A stretch of 64,000 nucleotides of DNA, taken from the NCBI RefSeq assembly GCF_030915445.1, contig NZ_CP133264.1, positions 4,373,208 to 4,437,207 on the forward strand. Direction: 5' to 3'. The DNA is from Clostridium sp. OS1-26 (GTDB taxonomy: Bacteria; Bacillota; Clostridia; Clostridiales; Clostridiaceae). The translations under genes were made by a program, and so were the position numbers. The notes under the pieces are model-generated. The model did no database searches, was not told the origin of the DNA, and saw nothing but the letters and a program-made list of their open reading frames with translations. Shown piece by piece: positions 35,327 to 43,805 of this stretch; positions within the stretch are counted from its first letter, which is position 1; each line of letters opens with the position of its first letter.

Positions 35327-35698
35327 ATGGGAGTATTAATAGTTGATGATTCCAAATTTATGAGGAATATAATAATAGGAATATTTAATAAGCATAATAT
35401 AGAAATCGCAGGGGAAGCGGGAAATGGTAAGGAAGCAATAATTAAATATCAAAGTTTAATACCAGATGTAGTTACAATGGATCTAACTATGGCTGAAATG
35501 AATGGTTTAGAAGCTGTAAAGGAAATAATGAAAATAGATTCTAAAGCATATATAATTGTGTGTTCAGCTATGGGGCAGCAGGCAATTGTAAGGGAAGCAA
35601 TTGATGCAGGGGCTAGAGGATTTATAGTAAAGCCTTTTGATGAAGATGATTTAGTAATTGAAGTAAAAAAAGCATTAAAAGCAAGAAATAAAAAATAA
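35327..35698 (+). CDS. Single-domain response regulator (CheY-like)
   Basis: A 123-residue receiver domain: acidic pocket IVDDSKFMRN, phosphoacceptor VVTMDLTMAEMNG, switch Ser IIVCSAMGQQA, conserved Lys FIVKPFDEDD. It has no output domain, as in CheY. The start at ATG 35327 begins the canonical first strand (GVLIVDD) and follows SD ggag with 12-base spacing; ATG 35303 is the alternative. No kinase is adjacent. Confidence 0.9.
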   Translation: MGVLIVDDSKFMRNIIIGIFNKHNIEIAGEAGNGKEAIIKYQSLIPDVVTMDLTMAEMNGLEAVKEIMKIDSKAYIIVCSAMGQQAIVREAIDAGARGFIVKPFDEDDLVIEVKKALKARNKK

Positions 35699-35725
35699 GA
35701 AGGCTGCGTATTATGCGCAGTCTTC
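35699..35725. terminator. Terminator hairpin between convergent genes
   Basis: gaaggctgcg (35699-35708) with cgcagtcttc (35716-35725), one G-T pair. It overlaps the last codons of the minus-strand gene. Confidence 0.6.
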
Positions 35726-36388
35726 ATCATTAAAAAGCGGTTTTTGTGCTTTAAAATTTAAATTTCTCATTTTACAAAAAACATTATGACAATGTTCACA
35801 ACTATGGTCTTTTTCATTGTATGCTATTTGTGAGTCAGCACCATATATATAAGACATTGATTTTGCAGGATACAACATACAATCATTAACAACTCTTATA
35901 CTATGAATATCATCGTTTTTAAACATATCTACAATTTCTTTTTGATATTCTAAATCAATTTCACCGTCACCAGGAGCAATTTTACAGGTAAGCCCTAACC
36001 CAAGATCATGTGAATCTGCACATATTTCATTAAATAAGTCAGAACTCACGTGAAATAAGTATGAGCTTGCCATAGTATCTAATAGAATTGCTTCAAAAAA
36101 TTTTCCTTCTTCGAAAAGACTTTCAACTTTTTTGCAAGATTCATCTCCTATTGTTACGAGACAAGATACTATATTATTGCATTTCTTTAAAGAATCTAAA
36201 TCTAAGTTATTCGGTTTTTTATCTATTTTATACATTCCTAAAGGAGTAGAATTTTCTATAAGGTAGTAGAATAAATCATCATACATTTTGCTTAATTCCT
36301 CGTACGGAGGTGTCTGGCAGTAAGATTGAACTGTTTCTATAATCTTCTCTTTATTTAATTTTATTTTGAAATCAGATACTATTTTCAT
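35711..36388 (-). CDS. MetH activation-domain-like corrinoid protein
   Basis: A 225-residue protein starting at the ATG just after SD gaggtgg (36388). It resembles clostridial proteins annotated as vitamin B12-dependent methionine synthase activation domain: PPYEELSKMYDDLFYYLIEN, CLVTIGDESCKKVESLFEEG, LLDTMASSYLF, GLGLTCKIAPGDGEI. The C-terminus has a Cys cluster (HSCEHCHNVFCKM) that could bind metal or an Fe-S cluster. It may reactivate a corrinoid methyltransferase; no corrinoid enzyme is nearby. Confidence 0.7.
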   Translation of the reverse strand: MKIVSDFKIKLNKEKIIETVQSYCQTPPYEELSKMYDDLFYYLIENSTPLGMYKIDKKPNNLDLDSLKKCNNIVSCLVTIGDESCKKVESLFEEGKFFEAILLDTMASSYLFHVSSDLFNEICADSHDLGLGLTCKIAPGDGEIDLEYQKEIVDMFKNDDIHSIRVVNDCMLYPAKSMSYIYGADSQIAYNEKDHSCEHCHNVFCKMRNLNFKAQKPLFNDEDCA

Positions 36389-36612
36389 TGGCCCCACCTC
36401 GTATTTATACAAAATTTTATTTATAAATATATTATAATAGAACTTAAAGAAAATTGCAAGTTATATAGCTAATTATTTCAAAAAATATTAAAAAGTATTG
36501 GATTAAAAGCCATTTTTAGTGCCAATAAGGTTCAAAATGGACCTTATCTTGCAAAAATCATGATTTTAAAAGCTCTATGCCAATTGTAAAAATTCATAAG
36601 TATTCATAGTTG

Positions 36613-36642
36613 TAAAAGATTTTTGTATACAAAAATCTTTTA
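36613..36642. promoter_or_regulatory. 30-bp perfect palindrome, candidate operator
   Basis: taaaagatttttgta (36613-36627) followed by tacaaaaatctttta (36628-36642), with no loop and the centre ttgtatacaa. This centre resembles half-site spacing of FadR-type GntR operators. It lies 56 bases before the AEC-transporter start. It could also fold as a hairpin. Confidence 0.55.
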
Positions 36643-36697
36643 TTTAGTTAGAAGATGTGCAATAATAGTTAGGGGGATTAATAAGGAGATGATAGAC

Positions 36698-37636
36698 ATG
36701 GTTATAGTAAATGCACTAGGAAGTGTTCTAAGTATTGTGGCTATGATTACTGTAGGATATATATTAACCTCAAAAGGTTGGTTGGATGAAAAAACATCAA
36801 AGGTCTTTTCAAAATTAGTATGTAATATATCCCTCCCGTGCCTTATGATATCTGATTTGATGGGAAACTTTGATAGAAACAAATTAAATAATTTAGGTAA
36901 AGGTTTGATTATTCCTTTCCTTTCCATAGCATTATGCTATTTGTTAGCAATAATTGTATCTAAAATTATTAAAGTTGATAAACATAAAGTTGGAACTTTT
37001 AGATCTATGTTTTTTGTATCTAATTCTATATTCATAGGGCTTCCTGTAAATCTTGCATTATTTGGATCCAAAAGTATTCCGTATGTTTTACTCTATTATA
37101 TTGCTAACACCAGCTTTTTCTGGACAATTGGAGCTTATGGCATAAGTACGGATGGACAGTCTAAAAAAAGTAGTATATTTTCGAAAGAAACCTTTAAAAG
37201 AATAGTATCCCCACCGTTAATGGGCTTTGTGGTAGCCATAATGCTTATAATGTTAAATATTCAGATTCCAAAGTTCATTATGGATACTTGTAAATATTTT
37301 GGTAATTTAACAACACCTTTATCTATGCTATTTATTGGTATAACAATATACTCTGTAGATATAAGCGAAATAAAAATGGATATAGATATGATAGCTATAC
37401 TTTTTGGAAGATTTCTTATATCACCTATATTGGTCTTTATTATGGCTCATTACTTCCCAATACCGGAGCTCATGAAGAAAGTTTTTGTTGTACAAGCTGC
37501 TATGCCTGTAATGACTAATACAGCAATAGTTGCAAGAACTTATGGTGCCGATCATAAATATGCAACAGTAATGACAGTAGTAACTACTGTATCAAGTTTA
37601 ATATTTATACCAATATATATGGCACTATTAGGATAG
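36698..37636 (+). CDS. AEC family transporter (auxin efflux carrier-like)
   Basis: A 312-residue membrane protein with about ten spans, in two inverted halves typical of the AEC fold (VLSIVAMITVGYILTSKGWL, KLVCNISLPCLMISDLMGNF, MFFVSNSIFIGLPVNLALFG, VVQAAMPVMTNTAIVARTYG). Bacterial members carry organic acids such as malonate or malate. ATG 36698 is chosen for SD aaggag at 9-base spacing; the ORF extends upstream through the palindrome. Strong terminator downstream. Confidence 0.9.
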   Translation: MVIVNALGSVLSIVAMITVGYILTSKGWLDEKTSKVFSKLVCNISLPCLMISDLMGNFDRNKLNNLGKGLIIPFLSIALCYLLAIIVSKIIKVDKHKVGTFRSMFFVSNSIFIGLPVNLALFGSKSIPYVLLYYIANTSFFWTIGAYGISTDGQSKKSSIFSKETFKRIVSPPLMGFVVAIMLIMLNIQIPKFIMDTCKYFGNLTTPLSMLFIGITIYSVDISEIKMDIDMIAILFGRFLISPILVFIMAHYFPIPELMKKVFVVQAAMPVMTNTAIVARTYGADHKYATVMTVVTTVSSLIFIPIYMALLG

Positions 37637-37646
37637 TGCCAATTTT

Positions 37647-37700
37647 AAAAAGCTAATTCTAATTAAACTCATGGAAGAGTATAATTAGAATTAGCTTTTT
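37647..37700. terminator. Strong bidirectional terminator
   Basis: A perfect 19-bp stem, aaaaagctaattctaatta (37647-37665) with taattagaattagcttttt (37682-37700), serving the AEC gene and the minus-strand gene at 37706. Confidence 0.9.
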
Positions 37701-37705
37701 CATGT

Positions 37706-38101
37706 TTATATATTTATTTGAATATTGTTAGAAATTACACTTTTAATTTTATTCTTTATGTACTGATTTCTATAAATAATGTCAGAATTGAATTTGCATT
37801 TATTAACTATTGCCATAAAGGTTATACTTTTATTTGATCTTAACAAACTAGCAACAGCTCTATCTATTTTTTGATTTATAACGTGTATTTCTTTATAATG
37901 TACCATTTTATGCAACATATAATTTCTTAACTCAGGATACTGTCTTATGACAAAACGTGTTATACCTGATTTTTCTGCAACCACGGCAAATACCAATCTT
38001 TCTTTATTATAAATCATATTTTGTATGACATTATCGATATCATTTTTATACTCATCTATATCTTTATAAAAGGTTTTCGTAGTATTTAAACAGTTTTCCA
38101 T
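37706..38101 (-). CDS. Putative DNA-binding protein (DUF6262-like)
   Basis: A 131-residue basic protein. Two helix-turn-helix-like segments are visible: RLVFAVVAEKSGITRFVIRQ followed by YPELRNYMLHKM, and SITFMAIVNKCKFNSDIIYR. The pattern resembles short helical proteins near Tn554-type elements (DUF6262), though no recombinase is nearby. SD aaggaga precedes ATG. An inverted repeat (actataat / attatagt, 38131-38155) lies just upstream and may be an operator. Confidence 0.6.
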   Translation of the reverse strand: MENCLNTTKTFYKDIDEYKNDIDNVIQNMIYNKERLVFAVVAEKSGITRFVIRQYPELRNYMLHKMVHYKEIHVINQKIDRAVASLLRSNKSITFMAIVNKCKFNSDIIYRNQYIKNKIKSVISNNIQINI

Positions 38102-38230
38102 GTTTAATCTCCTTATTCGACGATATTTACACTATAATAATATAACATTATAGTAATATTGTAAATTTATATATTTTTGAAAATAGACATTTATGTCTAA
38201 TTATGACAATTTACATATGTTATATCATAT

Positions 38231-38256
38231 TAAAAAGGCTGGTAAGCCAGCCTTTT
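38231..38256. terminator. Terminator
   Basis: aaaaggctgg pairs perfectly with ccagcctttt around a 4-base loop. It is probably the end of the minus-strand transcript carrying the DUF421 gene and the small protein at 38397. Confidence 0.8.
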
Positions 38257-38396
38257 CAATATGATTCATTTCATTTTAGTTTGGAGTTTAATAAGATGAT
38301 TTAATATATGCGACCTTTGTTCTGGAGTTAGCCTATCCATATATATAATACAGCGGAAGCATTTTCTATTGAGTTTATTTTTATATATAAATAGTT

Positions 38397-38549
38397 TTAT
38401 TTTTCATCAACAATATTCTTGGCAGTTGAAGTCCATTGGTTATCGTTAGCAGTTTTATCTTTTTTATTTGTAGAGTTTGACTCTTCAAGAGATTTTTCTG
38501 GTAATGAAGTCCATTGGTTATCAGTGCTAGTTTTAGATTTTTTATCCAT
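38397..38549 (-). CDS. Small repeat-bearing hydrophilic protein (50 aa)
   Basis: ATG (38547-38549, minus) lies behind a near-perfect SD (aaaggagg) and encodes 50 residues without Cys or hydrophobic segments. An 11-residue unit occurs twice: SKTSTDNQWTS and DKTANDNQWTS. Each is followed by a short charged tail. It is probably disordered. No family is recognised. The plus-strand ORF covering this span (38419-38679) has no SD and is a shadow. It lies downstream of the DUF421 gene on the same strand. Confidence 0.65.
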   Translation of the reverse strand: MDKKSKTSTDNQWTSLPEKSLEESNSTNKKDKTANDNQWTSTAKNIVDEK

Positions 38550-38605
38550 TATAAAATCCTCCTTTCATCTGCAACTATATTTTTGGCTAAATAAAGCAAT
38601 TAATT

Positions 38606-39285
38606 CTATGAAATATTTTCATAATATATTTTGCCATTGGAAGATAATGCAGCAAAAGCCACTTTATTTATATTTCTAATTCCTTTTTTGTTTAGTTCAT
38701 TATAGAGCCAATTCTCATCTTTATGAAGGTTTATTAGACTTTTTTTTATAATTTTACCGTCTAAAATGAGTTCAATTGCTAAACTTTCATAGCTAACCGG
38801 CATGCTAATATCCCGATGGGTTAGTGGACGGTTTTGTGGTTTTAGCTGAATACTTAGCTTACCGCTAGGTTCAAGGATAGCTAGTTTAACCTGATTTATA
38901 TCAAAGATCTTTTCTTGTCTCAATTGCTGACTTAGATATTCATAAGAGAAATTTAAGCTGGCTAAATTATTTTCCAAAACCTTTCCATTTTTAATTAAAA
39001 TAGTTGGCTCACCAGCAAAAAACTACGGATACACTTGTATTTAAAAGATAAATAAGATATTGCCATTACTATTAGTGGTATAAGTATCATACAAAGAATA
39101 AAATTTAAAATATGCACCTTTAAATTAAAAGCTAGGTTGCCTGCTACTGTTCCAAGAGTAGCTGCAGCAACATAATCAAAATATGTTAGTTTAGATAAAG
39201 TTCTTTTATTTAAAAATCTGGTAGAGCCTAGAAGCATTATTAGAGCTAAAAATACTCTCAAAATTATTTCAAAAGGTTCAAACAA
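38606..39285 (-). pseudogene. DUF421 (YetF-like) membrane protein, frameshifted
   Basis: The N-terminal frame (39285-38995) has three membrane spans of the YetF family (LIMLLGSTRFLNKRTLSKLT, YFDYVAAATLGTVAGNLAFN). The C-terminal frame (38977-38606) has the soluble DUF421 domain (LRQEKIFDINQVKLAILEPS, GKLSIQLKPQNRPLTHRDIS). Adding one base to the A6 run at 39017-39022 joins them as FFAGEPTILIKNGKVL, the expected linker. The intact product would be about 225 residues. It is either a true pseudogene or a homopolymer length error. Confidence 0.8.
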
Positions 39286-39531
39286 GGAATGTCACCTCCA
39301 AAGCTGTGTTCTGTTTGTAAGGTATATGTAATTTACAAAGCATAAATTTTGTTCATGTTTCTATTATCTACTAGAAACTTAAATTTAATTCTTTCGCTAG
39401 TATGATTGTTTTCAGAATTACACTCAAATAATTCCATATATATTTATTTTTACTATAAAGGCTGTATTTTTAGATTTTTTAATGGTAACATGTAGGTTAT
39501 AATTTATTTATGTTTGCAGGAGGAACTATAA

Positions 39532-40167
39532 TTGAAGTCAGAATATGAAGTAAAGAGAGTAACAAAATTGTATGACAGCTGTGATAAGTGTGGTCTTCCA
39601 ACAATAAATTGTATATGTAATAAAGTAACTAAGATAAAGTCTCAATCAAAAATTTTAGTTTTATCAACAGAAAGAGAATTTTATAGACCATCGAATACCG
39701 CAAGACTATTGAAGTTAATAAATCCAGATTCCACTGAAATTTTTCTTTGGGAGAGAACAAAAATTCCAGAAAGATTGATTGAATACATAAATGATGATAG
39801 GTATTCAACTTTTTTATTATTTCCAGCAGAAGATGAGGAATCAAAGAAAAGAAAAATAAAATATCTTGATACTGATAAAATTCCTGCTTTTATTATTATA
39901 GATGGAACATGGAAAGAGGCCAGAAAAATATTTAGAAAAAGTAACTATTTAAAAGAGCTGCCTATAATATCATTAGAGCTAAATTATAAATCTGAGTTCG
40001 ATATAAGAAAAGGAGCTGATGAAGGGAATCTATGTACAGCAGAAACCGCTATAGAAGTACTTAGATTAAACGGAGAAACTGAAAATTCCTTGGCCATTAA
40101 AGATTTATATAAATTATTTTTAAGAAGCTTTAAAGCAGGCATAGGCGGACACAAACTAAGAGAATAA
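39532..40167 (+). CDS. tapT: tRNA-uridine aminocarboxypropyltransferase (DTW domain)
   Basis: A 211-residue protein of the DTW/TapT family, which transfers the 3-amino-3-carboxypropyl group of SAM to tRNA uridine (acp3U). Visible are an N-terminal zinc-type Cys cluster (CDKCGLPTINCIC), the DTW motif as DGTWKEARK, and the C-terminal AGIGGHK. TTG start with SD ggaggaac. It is monocistronic by spacing. Confidence 0.88.
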   Translation: MKSEYEVKRVTKLYDSCDKCGLPTINCICNKVTKIKSQSKILVLSTEREFYRPSNTARLLKLINPDSTEIFLWERTKIPERLIEYINDDRYSTFLLFPAEDEESKKRKIKYLDTDKIPAFIIIDGTWKEARKIFRKSNYLKELPIISLELNYKSEFDIRKGADEGNLCTAETAIEVLRLNGETENSLAIKDLYKLFLRSFKAGIGGHKLRE

Positions 40168-40198
40168 ACTGGTAAATTTTTAAAGAGGAGGGAGTTTT

Positions 40199-40930
40199 CT
40201 ACCCCCTCAAAAGTTGTGGTTTTAATATATTGCTTAACTCAGAGAATGGGATTCGCATAACTGGTATTTCCGATGCTACTGGAGCAATTTCATTAAATCT
40301 AAAGAATATAACTAAGTTATTATTATCTAAGTAATATGGTTGATCTTCTGCAATGCTCTTAAATTGTTTGGCGGAACCTGAAGGGTATAGTTGTTTATTT
40401 TCATTAATCTTTTGAATGATTAGTTTATTTAGTGTATCTTTGTAGTTTACACCTTGCTTAAATAAGCTTTTAAGAGGCATGGATTCTCCAGAGGTAAGAT
40501 CATAATTATAAGTAGTTCTTATATGACTACTTCTCCCGTCAATATACTGCTGATAAATTATTGAAGTGCTTAAAATATTATTTTTATTATAGGTTACTAA
40601 ATAAGTATTTGAAATCTCAAAAGGGGTAAAAGGTTTGCCTTGTTTTATCAAATTCTTACTATATTCATTTGCAGCAGCCTCCATCTGACTTTTAAATTCT
40701 AATATATCACTTTTTATATTGTCATTTATATGTTGAAGAACCCTAGGATTAATTTTACCTTGAAATACAGGTATTTGAAGGGACTCGTGTATATTGCTGG
40801 TTTCACTTGAGATATTCTTAGTGCTTACTGTTAAAGCATTTTCATTAGATGCAGTACGACTACTCACATAACAAGAACTATATTCTTGAAAAGGACAAAA
40901 TGCATGATATGGCTTAAAAGGGCATAGCAT
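40199..40930 (-). CDS. DUF3298/DUF4163-type protein
   Basis: A 243-residue protein. It has DUF4163-like strands (SLQIPVFQGKINPRVLQHIN, FEISNTYLVTYNKNNILSTS) and a DUF3298 domain (YNYDLTSGESMPLKSLFKQG, DNNNLVIFFRFNEIAPVASE, MRIPFSELSNIL), the architecture seen in RsiV/PdaC-type extracytoplasmic domains. The first 30 residues are unusual: Cys/Pro-rich (MLCPFKPYHAFCPFQEYSSC), not a signal peptide. The start at 40930 follows SD aaggagg. It may be a spore or cell-surface protein. Confidence 0.75.
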   Translation of the reverse strand: MLCPFKPYHAFCPFQEYSSCYVSSRTASNENALTVSTKNISSETSNIHESLQIPVFQGKINPRVLQHINDNIKSDILEFKSQMEAAANEYSKNLIKQGKPFTPFEISNTYLVTYNKNNILSTSIIYQQYIDGRSSHIRTTYNYDLTSGESMPLKSLFKQGVNYKDTLNKLIIQKINENKQLYPSGSAKQFKSIAEDQPYYLDNNNLVIFFRFNEIAPVASEIPVMRIPFSELSNILKPQLLRG

Positions 40931-41273
40931 AGTATATACCTCCTTCATATTCTATAGGGGTAAAGAATTGGAAATTAGCTTATATTCTTATATATAAGTT
41001 AACTTTCCAGCTAGTTTCCCTACACTTATTAGAATATGTTAGTATATTCAAAAAGTTACACTTATAGGATGATAGGAACCGTTTAGTTCTAGTAGGATCA
41101 TATGCAGATTTATAGTATAACGTTGATATTGAATCAAAAGCAATATATGGATATAAAGACTATTGTTTTAATTTATATTACACATATAAATTCAGTAGTT
41201 GAGTACACTATCTATCTATAAGGACTTAATATAAAAGGCTATATAGAATAATATAGATTTGGAGTGTAAAAGC

Positions 41274-41912
41274 ATGAATAGCTATAAAGAAAATAATAAA
41301 TTGAACAGAGCACACATTATTTTACTAATAATATTTTTTGTAGCACTAATTTTATCTGCTATTAAGCCTAAAAGTTATTTTACATGGATTTTAGAGGCTT
41401 TTCCAATATTTATAGGAATTTTAATATTAATATTTACTTATAAAAAGTTCCAATTTACAACTTTTGTTTATGCACTCATTTTAATTCAAATAATCTTAAT
41501 ACTAATTGGAGCACATTACACTTATGGTGATGTACCATTGTTTAATTGGATAAAGAAAGCATATGGCTTAAATAGAAACCATTATGATAGGTTTGGACAC
41601 TTTTTTCAAGGTTTTATAACTGCGTTTATTGTAAGAGAACTATTTATAAGAAAGCTGAAGCTTAAGAAAGGTATAATATTATCTATTTTAGTTGTTTGTA
41701 TTTGCTTATCAATAAGTGCTTTTTATGAATTAATGGAATGGGGAATAGCTTTAATAGTAGGAGAAAGAGCTAATGATTTTTTAGGATTCCAAGGTGATAT
41801 ATGGGATACACAATGGGATATGTTTTGGGCGCTAATAGGTTCTATAATCTCTGTATCTAATTTTTATAAAATTCATGACAGGTATATAGATAGACTAGAA
41901 AAGCATTACTAG
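41274..41912 (+). CDS. DUF2238 (YjdF-like) membrane protein
   Basis: A 212-residue membrane protein with about six spans. The family's conserved loop is present: GAHYTYGDVPLFNWIKKAYG, NHYDRFGHFFQGF and GFQGDIWDTQWDMFWALIGS. ATG 41274 follows SD ggag at 9-base spacing; TTG 41259 precedes the SD. Function unknown. Confidence 0.85.
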   Translation: MNSYKENNKLNRAHIILLIIFFVALILSAIKPKSYFTWILEAFPIFIGILILIFTYKKFQFTTFVYALILIQIILILIGAHYTYGDVPLFNWIKKAYGLNRNHYDRFGHFFQGFITAFIVRELFIRKLKLKKGIILSILVVCICLSISAFYELMEWGIALIVGERANDFLGFQGDIWDTQWDMFWALIGSIISVSNFYKIHDRYIDRLEKHY

Positions 41913-41991
41913 GGAAAACTCTGTTATCAATTAGGACGTTGAAAATCAGTTTCAATAATAAATTAATTAATAAATCTATTATTTTTGCAAT

Positions 41992-42030
41992 AAAGGTTAT
42001 GTTTTCATATTTGAAACGTAACCTTTTCTT
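41992..42030 (+). terminator. Terminator after the DUF2238 gene
   Basis: aaaggttatgttt pairs with aaacgtaaccttt (one G-T pair), followed by tctt. Confidence 0.65.
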
Positions 42031-42329
42031 ATAATGCAAATTAATACTTTAATATAATTTTCAAATTAAAAATATAAAAGGTTTTAGAAATTCTATGTAG
42101 AATATTTAAATAACGTATGTTTATAATAATGCAACGTTTTAACTATTAATTCATTATCATGTTGTACTTTGCCGATTGCTACAGTGTTTATGGTTTGTAT
42201 TTATAAATTTCAGTACGATAATGAATAATAAAACAGTTGACTTTGGGAAAACATGGTAATAAAATATGCTTATGAATCACTGCTTCGAAAAAACTATTAC
42301 ATTATGAATTCAGCACTGGAGGAAAGCAA
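42031..42329 (+). promoter_or_regulatory. Upstream region of the GH3 gene with promoter
   Basis: AT-rich intergenic stretch. A candidate promoter is TTGACT (42237-42242) and TAAAAT (42260-42265) with 17-base spacing, 65 bases before the GH3 start. Nothing else is recognised. Confidence 0.5.
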
Positions 42330-43589
42330 ATGTATAAAAAGTTTATATCCTATATGGTTCTATTGTTTGCTATATCATTTTTATCGGTATATATATTAAT
42401 GAATTATACAATAGTTCAAAATGGCAATAGAAATACTATTTTAGATAGAATACTCCCAAAGCAAAAAGAGCAAGAGCGAGATACAAATCAAGAATTTGAC
42501 CCATTAAAGGAACAAATTAATGCAATGACTTTAGATGAGAAGATCGGTCAGATGTTGATGGTTGGAGTAGATGGATATACTTTAGACAGCAATTCAAGAA
42601 AGATGATTGAGGAATATAAAGTTGGTGGATTTATTATACTAGGACAAAATGTTCAAAGTACTAATCAATTATTAAATCTTGTGAATTCCCTTAAAGCAGC
42701 TAATTTGAAAAATAAAATACCTATATTTGTATCTGTTGATGAAGAAGGTGGAAGAGTAGATCGAATGCCACAAGAATTAAGAAGATATCCAACTAATAGA
42801 GAAGTTGGCCAAATTAATAATAGCAATTTATCCTATAGTATAGGAAATGTGATGGCGGAAGAACTTAAATCCTTTGGTTTTAATATGAACTTTGCTCCGG
42901 TACTGGATATAAATAGTAATCCTAACAACTCGGTAATAGGAAACAGATCCTTTGGTTCAACATCCAAGATTGTAGGTAAGTTAGGAGTCGAAACAATGAA
43001 AGGCCTTCAATCAGGAAACGTTATATCAGTGGTAAAACACTTTCCAGGGCATGGAGACACATCAGTAGACTCTCATATTGAGTTACCTACAGTGTCTAAT
43101 GATTTAAATAGACTTAAAAACTTTGAGTTTATTCCATTTGATGAGGCCATAAAAAATAAAGCTGATGCAGTAATGGTATCACATATTTTATTATCTAAAA
43201 TAGATTCTTCAAATCCAGCTTCATTTTCAAAGGCTGTAATTACTGATATATTAAGAAAGCAGTTAAACTTTAATGGAGTAGTAATTACAGATGACATGGC
43301 AATGGGAGCAATAGTTAAAAATTATAATATAGGAGAAGTATCGGTGAAGTCTGTGGAAGCAGGAAGTGATATAATTTTAGTATCACATAGTTATGAGAAT
43401 GAAGTTATGGTTATAAATGCCCTAAGGAATGCAGTGGGAAATGGGGTTATCACAAAAGAGAGAATTGATGAGAGCGTGTATAGAATATTAAAACTAAAGC
43501 AGAAATATGAATTAAAGGATAAAGCCATAAACTCGATAGATGTTGATAAAATAAATGAGAAAATTAATACAGTTTTAAATAATTACTAG
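42330..43589 (+). CDS. nagZ: Glycoside hydrolase family 3 beta-N-acetylhexosaminidase
   Basis: A 419-residue protein with an N-terminal membrane anchor/signal (residues 5-27). The GH3 catalytic barrel shows MTLDEKIGQMLMVGVDG, VSVDEEGGRVDRMPQELRRY, VVKHFPGHGDTSVDSHIELP (His-Asp loop typical of NagZ) and nucleophile ITDDMAMGAIVKNY. It removes N-acetylglucosamine from muropeptides in wall recycling, here outside the membrane as in B. subtilis NagZ. SD ggagg precedes ATG. The C-terminal second domain of larger GH3 enzymes is absent. Confidence 0.9.
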   Translation: MYKKFISYMVLLFAISFLSVYILMNYTIVQNGNRNTILDRILPKQKEQERDTNQEFDPLKEQINAMTLDEKIGQMLMVGVDGYTLDSNSRKMIEEYKVGGFIILGQNVQSTNQLLNLVNSLKAANLKNKIPIFVSVDEEGGRVDRMPQELRRYPTNREVGQINNSNLSYSIGNVMAEELKSFGFNMNFAPVLDINSNPNNSVIGNRSFGSTSKIVGKLGVETMKGLQSGNVISVVKHFPGHGDTSVDSHIELPTVSNDLNRLKNFEFIPFDEAIKNKADAVMVSHILLSKIDSSNPASFSKAVITDILRKQLNFNGVVITDDMAMGAIVKNYNIGEVSVKSVEAGSDIILVSHSYENEVMVINALRNAVGNGVITKERIDESVYRILKLKQKYELKDKAINSIDVDKINEKINTVLNNY

Positions 43590-43632
43590 TTAAGCATAAT
43601 TATTTATGTTTAATCAGTAATTTATTAAGTTT

Positions 43633-43679
43633 AAAAAGTAACTGCTAGCAATTATTCGTAAGCTGGTAGTTACTTTTTA
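43633..43679 (+). terminator. Terminator after the GH3 gene
   Basis: aaaaagtaact (43633-43643) pairs with agttacttttt (43668-43678) across a partly paired loop. Confidence 0.75.
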
Positions 43680-43805
43680 ATTTACTATAAAAAAGTTCAA
43701 ATAATAATTGTTTTACATACAAATAATAACACAGTAGACATTAAATAAATAATATTAGCTTACTATAAAGTAAAAATCCAAAAAAGATAAAAGGAGTGAA
43801 ATTAA

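Noticed and set aside
38419-38679. Plus-strand ORF of 86 codons
   Set aside because: It has no SD and lies antisense to the SD-supported 50-residue gene at 38397-38549 and the end of the DUF421 gene.
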